Positions 1-10,199 of a stretch of DNA of 64,000 nt are shown in pieces. The notes under the pieces were generated by a model. It ran no database searches. It was not told the DNA's origin and saw only the letters and a program-made list of their open reading frames with translations. The position numbers and the translations under genes were made by a program. Within the stretch, counting starts at the first letter, position 1; each line of letters opens with the position of its first letter. The DNA comes from Sophora flavescens (taxonomy: Eukaryota; Streptophyta; Magnoliopsida; Fabales; Fabaceae), in contig CM061066.1 of the NCBI GenBank assembly GCA_030762895.1, positions 9,514,047-9,578,046 of the forward strand, written 5' to 3'.

Positions 1-116
1 TCTCCTCCACTCTGCACAACAACCGCCGTCAGCCGAGCTCCGAACGCGCGATCTGGCCGAGCTCCGCCGTGCGATTTCGTGTCTCCACCGCATGAGAACC
101 GCGAACCGCCGCCCTC

Positions 117-135
117 CATGGTGGTTTCCACCATG
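117..135. other. Perfect hairpin at the GC-rich leader/intron junction, 5' LTR
   Basis: CATGGTGG-TTT-CCACCATG has 8-bp arms and a 3-nt loop. It holds two ATG triplets and sits directly on the putative splice donor at 135. It is unchanged at 7100-7118 in the 3' LTR. Confidence 0.6.
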
Positions 136-206
136 TGAGTTACCTTAAGCTCTTCCTTCTCCTTCTTCTTGGTCTTACTCTATCTCTCTCTTTTTGGTGT
201 TCACAG
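135..206 (+). other. Intron-like segment with matched splice signals, 5' LTR
   Basis: A GTGAGT donor at 135-140 is followed by a pyrimidine-rich run and a strong acceptor ending TTCACAG at 206. The predicted intron is 72 nt, close to the minimum size for plant introns. It is followed by AAAATGAACC (an ATG at 210) and, 61 nt after the acceptor, a second good donor, GTAAGT at 268-273. The 3' LTR keeps the same arrangement (intron 7118-7189, also 72 nt). Exon-like parts are GC-rich and intron-like parts are T- or AT-rich, as in a plant 5' leader. Use of these sites is inference. Confidence 0.4.
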
Positions 207-323
207 AAAATGAACCGTCGCCGCGTCAACCACCACAGCACCACCATAAGCTTGCCTTCTTCCTTGGGTAAGTGGTTTCCTCACTTCCTTTGCTCAGATT
301 CAAAACCCCAAATTGATTTTTTT

Positions 324-339
324 AAACCCTAACCCTAGG
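324..339 (+). promoter_or_regulatory. Telo-box-like motif, 5' LTR
   Basis: AAACCCTAACCCTAGG lies 50 bp downstream of the second splice-donor-like site. Telo-boxes (AAACCCTAA) are known promoter and first-intron elements of plant housekeeping genes. The motif is identical at 7326-7341. It is a single short unit, not part of the satellite. Confidence 0.45.
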
Positions 340-1234
340 TTTTGATTTTAATTCTCAAAATCTGAAATTAATTGGTGTTTTCTGAAATTGGGAGCATGAT
401 TAAGTGTCTCCCTAAATCAATTTTTGTCAATCTCTTGTTAAACTGATTTTTCTCAATTTTCATCTTGAGACTAAAAACACCCAAATCTGTTTTAATTTAA
501 ATCAATGATGCTTTTGAGAAATTAAGTATTTTAGTGAGTTAAATTTATAGTATTTATGTTGAGAAATTAATTTAGTATTTTGTCTGGTTGTTTCAATGCT
601 GGGATCGTCTCCCTGGGATGTTTTTCATGTTAGTGCTTGCTCTGGGAAGCAGAAATTACTTTCTTGGAACTGTTTGGAGCTGACTGCATCGCTGCCAAGT
701 GCTTGGAAAACTATGAACACCTTTAAGGTGGGGGAAAGAATCAATCTACCGTCCGGAACGATAAGTAGTAGATTATATATTAATTGTGTAGGGCGACCCA
801 AACCCTACTAGAAAATCGAATAATCGACAAGAACAAAATCACGTTGGAGTTGTTTTTCTGTAAAACCAATGTTGATTCGGGGATTGTAGGTTTATCGGTG
901 TTGGATTGCTTATATGATATTGGGGATGTATGAATTTATTGATGCTGATATTACTGTGATATTTTATGATGATTGATATGTTTATGTGAGAATGTATTAT
1001 AGCTTGATGATAATTGAACTGCTTTGTTCCACAATGTTTTGATATATGGTTAGAGATTTTGATGTGTATTATTACATGGTAATTAGAGTAATGTGTGCGG
1101 GGGTTCATGAGATCTGAGTTTAGAAGTGCCTAACCGAGATGTGATTATTGTTGGGTTTATTCATGAAATAGTGATGAGAGGTTACCGCACTAGGGGGTGA
1201 CCTGAAACATGGTCTGTGATATTTTCATATGATC

Positions 1235-1389
1235 GACTTGAAAACATAGTCTGGTTGGCTTGAAACATAGTCTGTAGTCTGGTTGGCTTGTAACATAGTC
1301 TGGTTGGCTTGAAACATAGTCTGGTTGGCTTGAAACATAGTCTGGTTGGCTTGAAACATAGTCTGGTTGACTTGAAACATAGTCTGGTT
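1235..1389 (+). repeat. 21-bp minisatellite, 7 units, 5' LTR
   Basis: Tandem units read approximately GGCTTGAAACATAGTCTGGTT. There are seven copies: one of 22 bp, one of 28 bp carrying an internal TAGTCTG duplication, and five of 21 bp. The 3' LTR has only four units. There are no spacers between units, so it is not a CRISPR array. Minus-strand frames over it encode a periodic peptide with QPDYVSS-type units, which is a by-product. Confidence 0.93.
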
Positions 1390-1880
1390 TACTTGAGATG
1401 GAAATTTGGATACGTGGCTGTGGCCAAACATTCATACTGCATTGCATTGCATCATGACAAAGGGTAGAGGAGGATATATATCAATTTGAGGATGACTTGT
1501 TAGGAATGTGTGTTGATTGTCTATGGCAATTAGTGTATCATTTGCTATGAATCTTTTCCGTTTTTGATGATAGAACTGTTTCTTATCCCCTGCATCTCTC
1601 TGCATGTTGTATTTGTTTATTATGAAATCGTACCAGAAGACTTGGTGGACAAACTTAATGACGAGGGATTGGACGGGATTCCCTATGAGCCGAATGCCAG
1701 AGCTCGAGTCTTGACCCATGGTGATTAGGGTCCAGGTAGTATATGGTCAGTGCATCTTGTGAGACGTTTTAGATGTTTTCAGTTGTTTAGTATTTTTGTC
1801 TAAGTCTATGCCTGTGAGGGCTCCTACCGAGAGGATACCCTCAACAGTGTTTTGGTAATGTAATAGATAAACTTGGGGTA

Positions 1881-1894
1881 TTTATATATTATAA
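1881..1894 (+). promoter_or_regulatory. Possible LTR TATA element, 5' LTR
   Basis: TTTATATATTATAA lies about 350 bp before the LTR end and recurs at 8814-8827. It could place the U3/R boundary late in the LTR, leaving a short R-U5. Other AT-rich words exist (for example near 773), so this is a weak call based on motif and position only. Confidence 0.25.
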
Positions 1895-2246
1895 TCTTGC
1901 GAATATTTTATGTTCTTAATGAAAACTGTATGTGTATGAAAACCAATTTGGGATTACTGTATCTATTTATCTCCTAATTCTTTATCACAACTGGAGTTTG
2001 TGTATTTATTTTCCGCTCCTGGCAATTGATGTAAGACCAGAGACCATTTATGGTTGGATTAAATTTTGAAGTTATAAAACTGTCTTCATCGTGTGTTTTT
2101 CCGACGTCATACAAATCTCCGATTTTTAAAGGGGACATTTCGAAAATGATTTGTGAAAATCTTTAACGCTAAACACGCGCTTAAGGAACTAATAATTGTG
2201 GTTTTAAACTAAATGTCACAAAGGGGCACAGTGGGGTGTCTCATTT

Positions 2247-2257
2247 TGGTATCGAGC
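2247..2257 (+). other. Primer-binding site, initiator Met-tRNA type
   Basis: TGGTATCGAGC starts 3 bases after the 5' LTR end. The usual plant site, complementary to the 3' end of initiator Met tRNA, is TGGTATCAGAGC; this copy differs by one missing base after TGGTATC. Position and sequence together support a reverse-transcription primer site, possibly weakened by the deletion. Confidence 0.75.
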
Positions 2258-5027
2258 GATTCGATTCTAATCGGACTGTGAGGTCTAGGATGTTGTTACT
2301 GGCCGTGTCTAGTTGAATCCACATCGGATATTGACTATGCTTAGAAATTGGGCAGAAAGTTCGTAGCTTCGTCGTTTTAAGTTCCTAAGTACAGTAGGGA
2401 ACTGAAATGATTAATATTCTTACTCATGATAAACACGATATTTTGGGATAAGTTACTTGGGTAAGTTGTTGTATAAAAGAGTGTATTGTGGTTGGAATAA
2501 GTGTTAGACAATAAGTTTATTGGAAGAATTAATTCTTGTTCATAAGGTATAGTGAGCAACTAGTGGTAGAAAGAAATTGTTATTACGGGAATTTATTTTA
2601 AGTACTAGATATATTTGGATAATGTGGGTAGTTGTTGAAGATGAACTTATTTTCTAATGATGTTTTCTAATGATGATAGGTTGGTTTTAAGAAAAGGACG
2701 TTTAAGCATATGGTGTTTATAAGAGGTGTTGATTTGGGTGTGGCTTGTACATGATTAGTATTTAAGTCCTTTTGTTGAGAATAGAATTAGTTTCTAATCA
2801 CTTTGATGTTATTGGAGTTTATTAAGATAAAGTGTAAACCTTAACTTATGATGAGATTTTTTTTCTTTAAAGTGAGATTTGATTTATGAAAATAGTATTA
2901 ACTCGAACTTGGTTTGAGACACAAGGTTATAAGGTAAATTTAGGGGATTTGATTAGGCTGTGATTTTGTTTAAAATTTGGATTTGGTAAGAAGTCTAAGA
3001 TTCTAAGTTATTTTGAATGTACTTTAGAGCGTACTAAGATGAAATGAATGAGTTCAATTGTGTGGTATATGAGTAAGAGTTTTTTGTTGATTATTTGAGG
3101 ATTATGAAAGTGTAAAAGGTCATGTTGTAAAGGTTAATATGAGTTTTAGATGTTTAGTGATGATAAAAACTAGTAGTTTGAAATATTTGTTTGTTAATAT
3201 TTAATTACTAATTATTATTTTGATCGAGGAATAATAAAATATTTTATGCTCCTTATATTTGTTTTTGTTGTGGTCTATCTTTCTATCTTGATTTTAGTTT
3301 TGCACTTTGAGTGCGATGCAAAATGCATTATTCTATATCGCGTTTCAACATCAATTCTTCCTTTCTCTATATCGTTCTTGCTTCTCGTTATCACCTTGGA
3401 GGAAGCTGTCGATTTACCAAGAAGTGATGGAAGTTAACTTCTCCTTCAAGTATCTTACTCTGAAAGATTGTCGAAGTTCAATTGAGTAAGGCTTTTTGCC
3501 ATAAATTGATAGTGTCTCCATTAAGCTAATTCATGAGTTTCCAGTTATACACTTCTTTGTTTGTGAGAAGTCGTACTCACACTTCTAAATAATCCTCGAT
3601 GTATTAGACATTTGAGTGAATTGGTTTAACGGAATCCATTGGTCTGGATACTTTCACATTTTGTTGAGAGAAGTGGTTATCACTATTTCTTGAGTTATAA
3701 CCCAGATAATTTCGTGATCGCAGAAGTTTCTTGGTGAAACTTAGTTTTGTCACTTCTATTTTTGGTAGAGGTGAAAGTCATCATTTTGTAAATTCTTTGT
3801 ACTAAGAATAAGAATTAATCCTCTTTGGATTAGACATTATTCAACCCTTGATTCTTTGAATCCGTTGGAAGATTCTTGTGGAAGAATGAACTTTATTAGA
3901 TTCATGTTTGTAAATGTGTATTGATCATGCATTTTTACACCCACGAACCTGATGGAATGATCTTTTTCCATACTGGATGTTTCGATATCCTTCAAATTAA
4001 TAAAATTCTTTTCTATGCTTATGTGAAAGTGAAATCAAGAAAAATTTTCTTTTCTTGAGAAATTCTTTTATGATCACCAAGGTCTTGTCTTATTGTAGTT
4101 CGAACGTACTTTTTGTCTTCGATCATTGTAGTTCTACGTATTTTCCCAATGTTGTCGATGTGTGACCTATCTCATCAGTCGTGAGTTGGATATCTCCACA
4201 TCAAGATGTACAATTGAGACCTTCCTTGTTGAGATGTTGACATTCCTTCAATCTTTGTTATAAGTTTTCTGAAGACCTGTATGAGTTTTGATTGAATTCA
4301 AGTGATCGTTGATCGACTGGTGAAGTCTACATCTTCTTACGAGTTAAGATCCACAAGCAGAGTTAGTGAACCGAATAATATATCAGAGGATTGTTCAGAC
4401 TTCATGGAGTATCTTTAAGTGTTGTTTCAGATGAAAAACGGAAGTTTATCAACGTGTGTCGGTTGAATTTACTTTAAGTGTTGAGGACTAAGCTGAAACT
4501 AAGCCTAATTGATCATCCTCAGTGGGATGGATAAGGAGTGAGGTGACCTATATTTAGCAGGTTAGTTGGGAGATAGTGGGGTACTTAATTTTTATCATCT
4601 CTATGGTAGGACGAACCAGAGTTGATAGGAGTTTCGTTAGTGTATAGATGTGAATGGTACTATGAGGACCCTTAAGTTCAACGTCATTGAGTGAGATGAT
4701 TACGATGGATTTTATCATGATCGAGGCAGATATATCATTGAAGGAAATTAGAATAGTGATCAAATTTTATGGGTAATGTTGACTTAGTGAGTTCGAGGAT
4801 TAACGGAAAAATATATGGTAGTTTTCCTTAAGCTGAACGGACGTAGTAAAGAGGAGTTCTTGAGTGAAACTAAGTTGTTAGAAAAGTTTAAGAATTATGA
4901 TTTCGGATAATTCAAGTTGAAGTAATTCCTTTTGGTGGTAGTTGCATGGGGAAATGTAATCGTATTCTTTAAGATTGAAATGAATGACTATGATATAATT
5001 TGGAGTGGTGGAATATATTCAAAGAAA

Positions 5028-5208
5028 ACTAAGACTATAATTGTGTGCGTTGGGTGGAAAGTTGATATATGTGATTGAGTTAAGGTTGAACTTGATGTTC
5101 GTTGTGAGGATAAGGTGTTAAAGAAGTTTTGCTAGTAGACAAATTTTGAGGCAAGAAGTGATTAAGTTTTGATTGTGTCTTTCGAGTGTGATAAGCTATG
5201 GTGAAATG
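5028..5208 (+). repeat. Diverged internal duplication, unit A
   Basis: This unit aligns end to end with 5798-5982. Shared landmarks are ACTAAGACTAT at the start, GATGTT(C/A)G mid-unit, AAGTTTT, GATTAAG, and a closing GGTGAAAT. Identity looks like 65-70% by eye with small indels, so the duplication is much older than the LTR split. Confidence 0.6.
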
Positions 5209-5797
5209 TTTATAATCTTTGAAGTTTTAATTTGGTAAAAATGTCGTTGATGATCCATAGTGGAAACTAGATATTTTAAATCCAAGATTGCCATTGGGGA
5301 GTGTCCACCTGGATTTCTTGGCTTTGTTTTGGTGCAACTCTTAGGGGTAATGACCTTAGAGAAACTCTGTTTTATAATCTCTTTTCTCGGCTGCAAATAT
5401 ATAAGGGCAGATAGGATACAAGCACTTCCTTGCATAAGTGATAGAGCTATGTCTTTAGATGGAGAAATTGTTAGGAGTTGTGTATTTTCCTTGGACAGTA
5501 GGGTAGATATGTACGGGAAATTTCTTAAACCAGTAATACAAACGGGGCTTGAGAGCCAAATTGAAAATGAGAGGCAGATGAAGGATATGAAATCGATGTA
5601 GGCAAAAGATTCGAGAGGAATTAAGAAGAGAACGAACTATGTTGGATATGGTAAGATTCAATTTCAATCAGATTGAATTTCTTAGGTTCTTGGAGCAAGG
5701 TTTATCATGTGCAACTCAAGAATGTTATGACGTTTTGATTGGAGACTTGAAAAGTGTGAATTTGATATGACTAGAAGAGGAGACTAAGCCCAAATAG

Positions 5798-5982
5798 ACT
5801 AAGACTATGATTGCATCTCTTGAGTAGAAGGTTAATTGATGTTATGGTAAAGTTAGTGTTGGTTTTGATGTTAGCTGTGAAAGTTAGATATTGGAGAAAG
5901 TTTTTCTAATGGATCTATATTAAGAAGTGAAGAGATTAAGCGTTGATTTTGTTCTTTGAAGTGTAATAGACTAAGGTGAAAT
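5798..5982 (+). repeat. Diverged internal duplication, unit B
   Basis: Partner of 5028-5208, offset about 770 bp. Neither unit encodes an uninterrupted frame. The intervening 5209-5797 includes the 113-codon frame and shows no second copy. Confidence 0.6.
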
Positions 5983-6181
5983 ATCGAAGGTAATGGGGAT
6001 AATGCGGTAATGAAAAGTTTCTAGGATAAGTAGAAGGGCATAAGAATTGATCCTGTTATAGTGTTATAGATGAAAGGAATGAAGCGATGAGAATACAAAG
6101 CAAGATTTTAGGGTCTAGGTGTGATTACGAAATCCTGTTTAGTTTTGAGCTACGAAATTCCGAGGACGGAATTTTTTTTCT

Positions 6182-6195
6182 AAGAGGGGTAGTAA
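6182..6195 (+). other. Polypurine tract
   Basis: AAGAGGGGTAGTAA, preceded by a T-rich run (6172-6179), abuts the TG start of the 3' LTR. This is the expected plus-strand primer site. The AGGGG core is typical and the trailing TAGTAA is less pure than the best examples. Confidence 0.75.
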
Positions 6196-6222
6196 TGTAA
6201 CAGCCCGTTTTTAGTTACGCTA

Positions 6223-6236
6223 TTTAACCGGTTAAA
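6223..6236. other. 14-bp perfect palindrome near the LTR start
   Basis: TTTAACCGGTTAAA is fully self-complementary and lies 27 bp inside the LTR. It could be a dimeric factor site in U3. No factor can be named. Confidence 0.4.
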
Positions 6237-6352
6237 ATATAATTACACATACGATTAATTATTTTATTTGGATGTTTATGTTCATTTGTGTTATGTGGTT
6301 TAGTTTGAGTAATTAAATTACTCTCTTCAAATTATTTTATTAGGTGCGTTAG

Positions 6353-6370
6353 CACTGACTTATTTCAGTG
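6353..6370. other. Inverted repeat in LTR U3
   Basis: CACTGA-CTTATT-TCAGTG has perfect 6-bp arms with a 6-nt loop in AT-rich U3 sequence. Function unknown. Confidence 0.35.
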
Positions 6371-6720
6371 AATGCACGTTTAATAGACAATAATTTACGT
6401 TATTGTCACTATTATACCAGTACAGAAAAATATTTTAAATAATATGTTTAAGAGAAAAGCATTTTCATATTTTCATTCTACTTAATTTTTGAGTTGAAAA
6501 TAAACTGGTTTGACCTTAATCGGAGATTAAATTTTGGACCGATTATTTTCTTAGTTGATTAGTCCAACTATTAATCTTCACTCTAATTTGAATTTTGAAA
6601 TTATATATTTATCAATCTTTATTTTTAGATTCCAAAAAGTAAAAACATGTTTATTTTAGGCTTAATATTTTATCACTCATTGGTGTACCTATCACTAAAT
6701 GTTAAGTTAAAACATAAAAA

Positions 6721-6957
6721 CTCTCTCTTCCTTTCTCTCATTATACCGTAACTCTCTCTTTCTCTCTGTTTCTCTTTCTTTCTTTTCTTCTTTTTCTCTA
6801 TCTTCTTTTCTCCTTTTCTCTTTCTTTCTTTTTCTTCTTCTTTCTTTTCTCGTTCTTTCTTTCTCTGCTGCTGCTTTCTTCTTCTCTCATTCTTTTCTTT
6901 TTCTTCTTTCTTTTTCTTCTTCCTCAGCATAACATTTTTTTTCCTCTCTTCTACTCT
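6721..6957 (+). repeat. Pyrimidine-rich (CT/TTC) tract in LTR
   Basis: About 240 bp is almost pure C and T, in CTCTCT, TTTCTT and CTTCTTC words, just before the GC-rich leader. CT-rich tracts upstream of plant start sites are common core-promoter features. The Lys/Arg/Glu-rich open frame on the opposite strand (6673-7005) is simply this tract read backwards. Confidence 0.85.
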
Positions 6958-7099
6958 CCACAACTTCAAAAACCAAAGTCTCATCTCCTCCACTCTGCAC
7001 AACAACCGCCGTCAGCCGAGCTCCGAACGCGCGATCTGACCGAGCTCCGCCGTGCGATTTCGTGTCTCCACCGCGTGAGAATCGCGAACCGCCGCTCTC

Positions 7100-7118
7100 C
7101 ATGGTGGTTTCCACCATG
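7100..7118. other. Perfect hairpin, 3' LTR copy
   Basis: Same 8-bp-arm, TTT-loop hairpin as at 117-135, unchanged although nearby bases differ between the LTRs (four substitutions in the preceding ~70 bp). Confidence 0.6.
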
Positions 7119-7189
7119 TGAGTTACCTTAAGCTCTTCCTTCTCCTTCTTCTTGGTCTTACTCTATCTCTCTCTTTTTGGTGTTCACAG
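7118..7189 (+). other. Intron-like segment, 3' LTR copy
   Basis: The GTGAGT donor and TTCACAG acceptor are identical to those at 135-206, and the length is the same (72 nt). The exon-like part after it is ~20 bp longer here than in the 5' LTR and rich in CCG/CAC codons, so the reading frame after the ATG differs between the two LTRs. This argues against a conserved protein. Confidence 0.4.
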
Positions 7190-7325
7190 AAAATGAACCG
7201 CCGCCACGGCCACCGTCCGCCACCGCATCAACCACCACAGCACCACCATAAGCTTGCCTTCTTCCTTGGGTAAGTGGTTTCCTCACTTCCTTTGCTCAGA
7301 TTCAAAACCCCAAATTGATTTTTTT

Positions 7326-7341
7326 AAACCCTAACCCTAGG
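7326..7341 (+). promoter_or_regulatory. Telo-box-like motif, 3' LTR
   Basis: AAACCCTAACCCTAGG, identical to 324-339. Confidence 0.45.
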
Positions 7342-8236
7342 TTTTGATTTTAATTCTCAAAATCTGAAATTAATTGGTGTTTTCTGAAATTGGGAGCATG
7401 ATTAAGTGTCTCCCTAAATCAATTTTTGTCAATCTCTTGTTAAACTGATTTTTCTCAATTTTCATCTTGAGACTAAAAACACCCAAATCTGTTTTAATTT
7501 AAATCAATGATGTTTTTGAGAAATTAAGTATTTTAGTGAGTTAAATTTATAGTATTTATGTTGAGAAATTAATTTAGTATTTTGTCTGGTTGTTTCAATG
7601 CTGGGATCGTCTCCCTGGGATGTTTTTCATGTTAGTGCTTGCTCTGGGAAGCAGAAATTACTTTCTGGGAACTGTTTGGAGCTGACTGCATCGCTGCCAA
7701 GTGCTTGGAAAACTATGAACACCTTTAAGGTGGGGGAAAGAATCAATCTACCGTCCGGAACGATAAGTAGTAGATTATATATTAATTGTGTAGGGTGACC
7801 CAAACCCTACTAGAAAATCGAATAATCGACAAGACCAAAATCACGTTGGAGTTGTTTTTCTGTAAAACCAATGTTGATTCAGGGATTGTAGGTTTATCGG
7901 TGTTGGATTGCTTATATGATATTGGGGATGTATGAATTTATTGATGCTGATATTACTATGATATTTTATGATGATTGATATGTTTATGTGAGAATGTATT
8001 ATAGCTTGATGATAATTGAACTGCTTTGTTCCTCAAAGTTTTGATATATGGTTAGAGATTTTGATGTGTATTATTACATGGTAATTAGAGTAATGTGTGC
8101 GGGGGTTCATGAGATCTGAGTTTAGAAGTGCCTAACCGAGATGTGATTATTGTTGGGTTTATTCATGAAATGGTGATGAGAGGTTACGGCACTAGGGGGT
8201 GACCTGAAACATGGTCCGTGATATTTTCATATGATC

Positions 8237-8321
8237 GACTTGAAAACATAGTCTGGTTGGCTTGAAACATAGTCTGGTTGGCTTGAAACATAGTCTGGTT
8301 GACTTGAAACATAGTCTGGTT
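8237..8321 (+). repeat. 21-bp minisatellite, 4 units, 3' LTR
   Basis: Same unit as 1235-1389 but four copies (22 + 3 x 21 bp). The two LTRs were identical at insertion, so the difference of three units arose afterwards in one or both LTRs. Confidence 0.93.
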
Positions 8322-8813
8322 TACTTGAGATGGAAATTTGGATACGTGGCTGTGGCCAAACATTCATACTGCATTGCATTGCATCATGACAAAGGGTAGA
8401 GGAGGATATATATCAATTTGAGGATGACTTGTTAGGAATGTGTGTTGATCGTCTATGGCAATTAGTGTATCATTTGCTATGAATCTTTTCCGTTTTGGAT
8501 GATAGAACTGTTTCTTATCCCCTGCATCTCTCTGCATGTTGTATTTGTTTTATTATGAAATCGTACCAGAAGACTTGGTGGACAAACTTAATGACGAGGG
8601 ATTGGACGGGATTCCCTATGAGCCGAATGCCAGAGCTCGAGTCTTGACCCATGGTGATTAGGGTCCAGGTAGTATATGGCCAGTGCGTCTTGTGAGACAT
8701 TTTAGATGTTTTCAGTTGTTTAGTATTTTTGTCTAAGTCTATGCCTGTGAGAGCTCCTACCGAGAGGATACCCTCAACAGTGTTTTGGTAATGTAATAGA
8801 TAAACTTGGGGTA

Positions 8814-8827
8814 TTTATATATTATAA
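8814..8827 (+). promoter_or_regulatory. Possible LTR TATA element, 3' LTR
   Basis: TTTATATATTATAA, same as 1881-1894. Weak motif-only call. Confidence 0.25.
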
Positions 8828-10199
8828 TCTTGCGAATATTTTATGTTCTTAATGAAAACTGTGTTTGTGTATGAAAACCAATTTGGGATTACTGTATCTA
8901 TTTATCTCCTAATTCTTTATCACAACTGGAGTTTGTGTATTTATTTTCCGCTCCTGGCAATTGATGTAAGACCAGAGACCATTTATGGTTGGATTAAATT
9001 TTGAAGTTATAAAACTGTCTATCAGGTGTTTTTCCGACGTCATACAAATCTCCGATTTTTAAAGGGGACATTTCGAAAATGATTTGTGAAAATCTTTAAC
9101 GCTAAACGCACGCTTAAGGAACTAATAATTGTGGTTTTAAACTAAATGTCACAAAGGGGCACAGCGGGGTGTCTCATTATAACCCAGAGCCCTTATTTTG
9201 ACCCAAGACCCTAATTTAGACCAAAAATCTAATTTAGACCCAAAAACCCTAATTCTAACCCTATTTTTGTCCCAAAACCCTATTTTTTTAGTCAAAACCC
9301 TAATTTTGACCCAAAACCCTAATTTGGACCCAAAACCGAAATTTTGACCCAGAATAACCCAAAGCCCTAATTTTGACCCAAAACCCTAATTTTAATGCAA
9401 ACCCCTAATTTTTGACCCTAAACCCTAAATTTATCGCAGAACCCTAAATTTGACCCATAACCCTAATTTTGACCCAAGACCCTAATTTAGACCCAAAAAC
9501 CCTAATTCTAACCCTATTTTTGTCCCAAAACCCTTTTTTTAACTCAAAACCCGACACCTTAATTTTGACCCAAAACCCAAAATTTGACCCAAAACCCAAA
9601 TTCTAACCCTAATTTAGACCCAAAACCCTAATTCTAACCCTATTTTTGTCCCCAAAACCTATTTTTGACCCAAAACCCTAATTTGGACCCAAAACCGAAA
9701 TTTTGACCCAAAATAACCCAAAGCCCTAATTTTTACCCCAAAACCCTAATACGAACTCTATTTTTGACCCAAGACCCTAAATTTAACCCAGAACCCTAAA
9801 TTTGAACCAAAACCCAATTTTTAACCCTAAACCCAAATTCAAAGCCTAAACCCTAATTTTGACCCAAAACCCTAATTTTGATCCTAAACCCTAAATTTGA
9901 ACCAAAACCCTAGTTTTAACCCTATTTTTGTCCCAAAACCCTGAATTTAACCAAGAACCCTAATTTTAATCCAAAATCCAAAATTATGACCACCCTAAAG
10001 TTAACCCTGAACCCTAAATTTGACTCAGAACCCTAATTTTGACCCAAGACCCTAATTTAGACCCAAAACCCCAAATTCTAACCCTATTTTTGTCCAAAAA
10101 CGCTTTTTTAACTCCAAACCCGACACCTTAATTTTGACCCAAGACCCAAATTTTGACCCCAAACCCTAATTTAGACACAAAACCCTAATTCTAACCCTA

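Larger units (their letters stand above)
1..2243 (+). repeat. 5' LTR, missing its first ~788 bp
   Basis: This is collinear with 6984-9176 of the 3' LTR and ends in GGGGTGTCTCA. By eye the two copies differ by about 25-30 substitutions plus a few indels: a ~20 bp gap near 220, the 21-bp minisatellite copy number, and small changes near 1930 and 2085. That is roughly 1.2-1.3% divergence. It contains a GC-rich leader (1-134), a short intron-like segment, a telo-box, an AT-rich middle and a minisatellite. The open frame at 596-811 is repeated in the 3' LTR (7598-7798, ended earlier by a substitution) and has no recognisable domain. Confidence 0.92.
2258..6181 (+). mobile_element. Internal domain of the element, no recognisable coding sequence
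   Basis: This is ~3.9 kb of AT-rich sequence with stops throughout all frames. The longest frame (5260-5601, 113 codons) contains no CCHC zinc knuckle, protease DTGA, reverse-transcriptase YxDD or integrase signature. A second short frame (3246-3437) begins with a hydrophobic run but is otherwise featureless. I looked for decayed pol words and found none I would defend. A diverged tandem duplication is present near the 3' side (5028-5208 and 5798-5982). A non-coding interior with intact terminal signals is expected of a LARD-type element. Confidence 0.7.
1..9176 (+). mobile_element. LARD-like LTR retrotransposon, 5' end cut by window
   Basis: Positions 1-2243 and 6984-9176 are near-identical direct repeats flanking a ~4 kb interior. 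The right copy extends 788 bp further left to a TG start next to a polypurine tract, and both copies end in TGTCTCA. A Met-tRNA-like primer site follows the left copy. These are the parts of an LTR retrotransposon in + orientation. No gag, protease, reverse transcriptase, RNase H or integrase reading frame is recognisable; the longest interior frame is 113 codons with no motif I know. LTRs of ~3 kb with a ~4 kb non-coding interior match the LARD class of non-autonomous elements, which use proteins made by an autonomous relative. The 5' LTR is truncated only by the window edge. A heavily decayed Ty3-type element is the alternative. The LTR pair and its ends are seen; the class is inferred. Confidence 0.9.
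6196..9176 (+). repeat. 3' LTR, complete (2981 bp)
   Basis: It starts TGTAACAGCCCG and ends GGGGTGTCTCA, with TG...CA termini. The first 788 bp (6196-6983), not visible in the 5' copy, are AT-rich and contain two inverted repeats and a long pyrimidine tract. From 6984 it matches the 5' LTR. Immediately after 9176 the sequence is TTATA followed by satellite (ACCCAGAGCCC...), so the element sits in the array. TTATA at 9177-9181 is the candidate target-site duplication; its partner lies off the window. Confidence 0.93.

Noticed and set aside
596..811. 71-codon frame present in both LTRs
   Set aside because: It is conserved only because LTRs are copies of each other; the 3' copy stops five codons earlier by one substitution, and no domain is recognisable.
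1235..1389. Possible CRISPR-like array
   Set aside because: The 21-bp repeats are directly adjacent with no spacers, and the sequence is plant-type DNA.
5260..5601. 113-codon frame inside the retrotransposon interior
   Set aside because: There is no recognisable motif, the overlapping minus-strand frames are of similar quality, and it lies in sequence otherwise full of stops. I cannot support it as a gene, although a profile search of the translation would settle it.
6673..7005. Minus-strand 110-codon Lys/Glu/Arg-rich frame
   Set aside because: It is the reverse complement of the CT/TTC tract in the LTR. Composition alone explains it.
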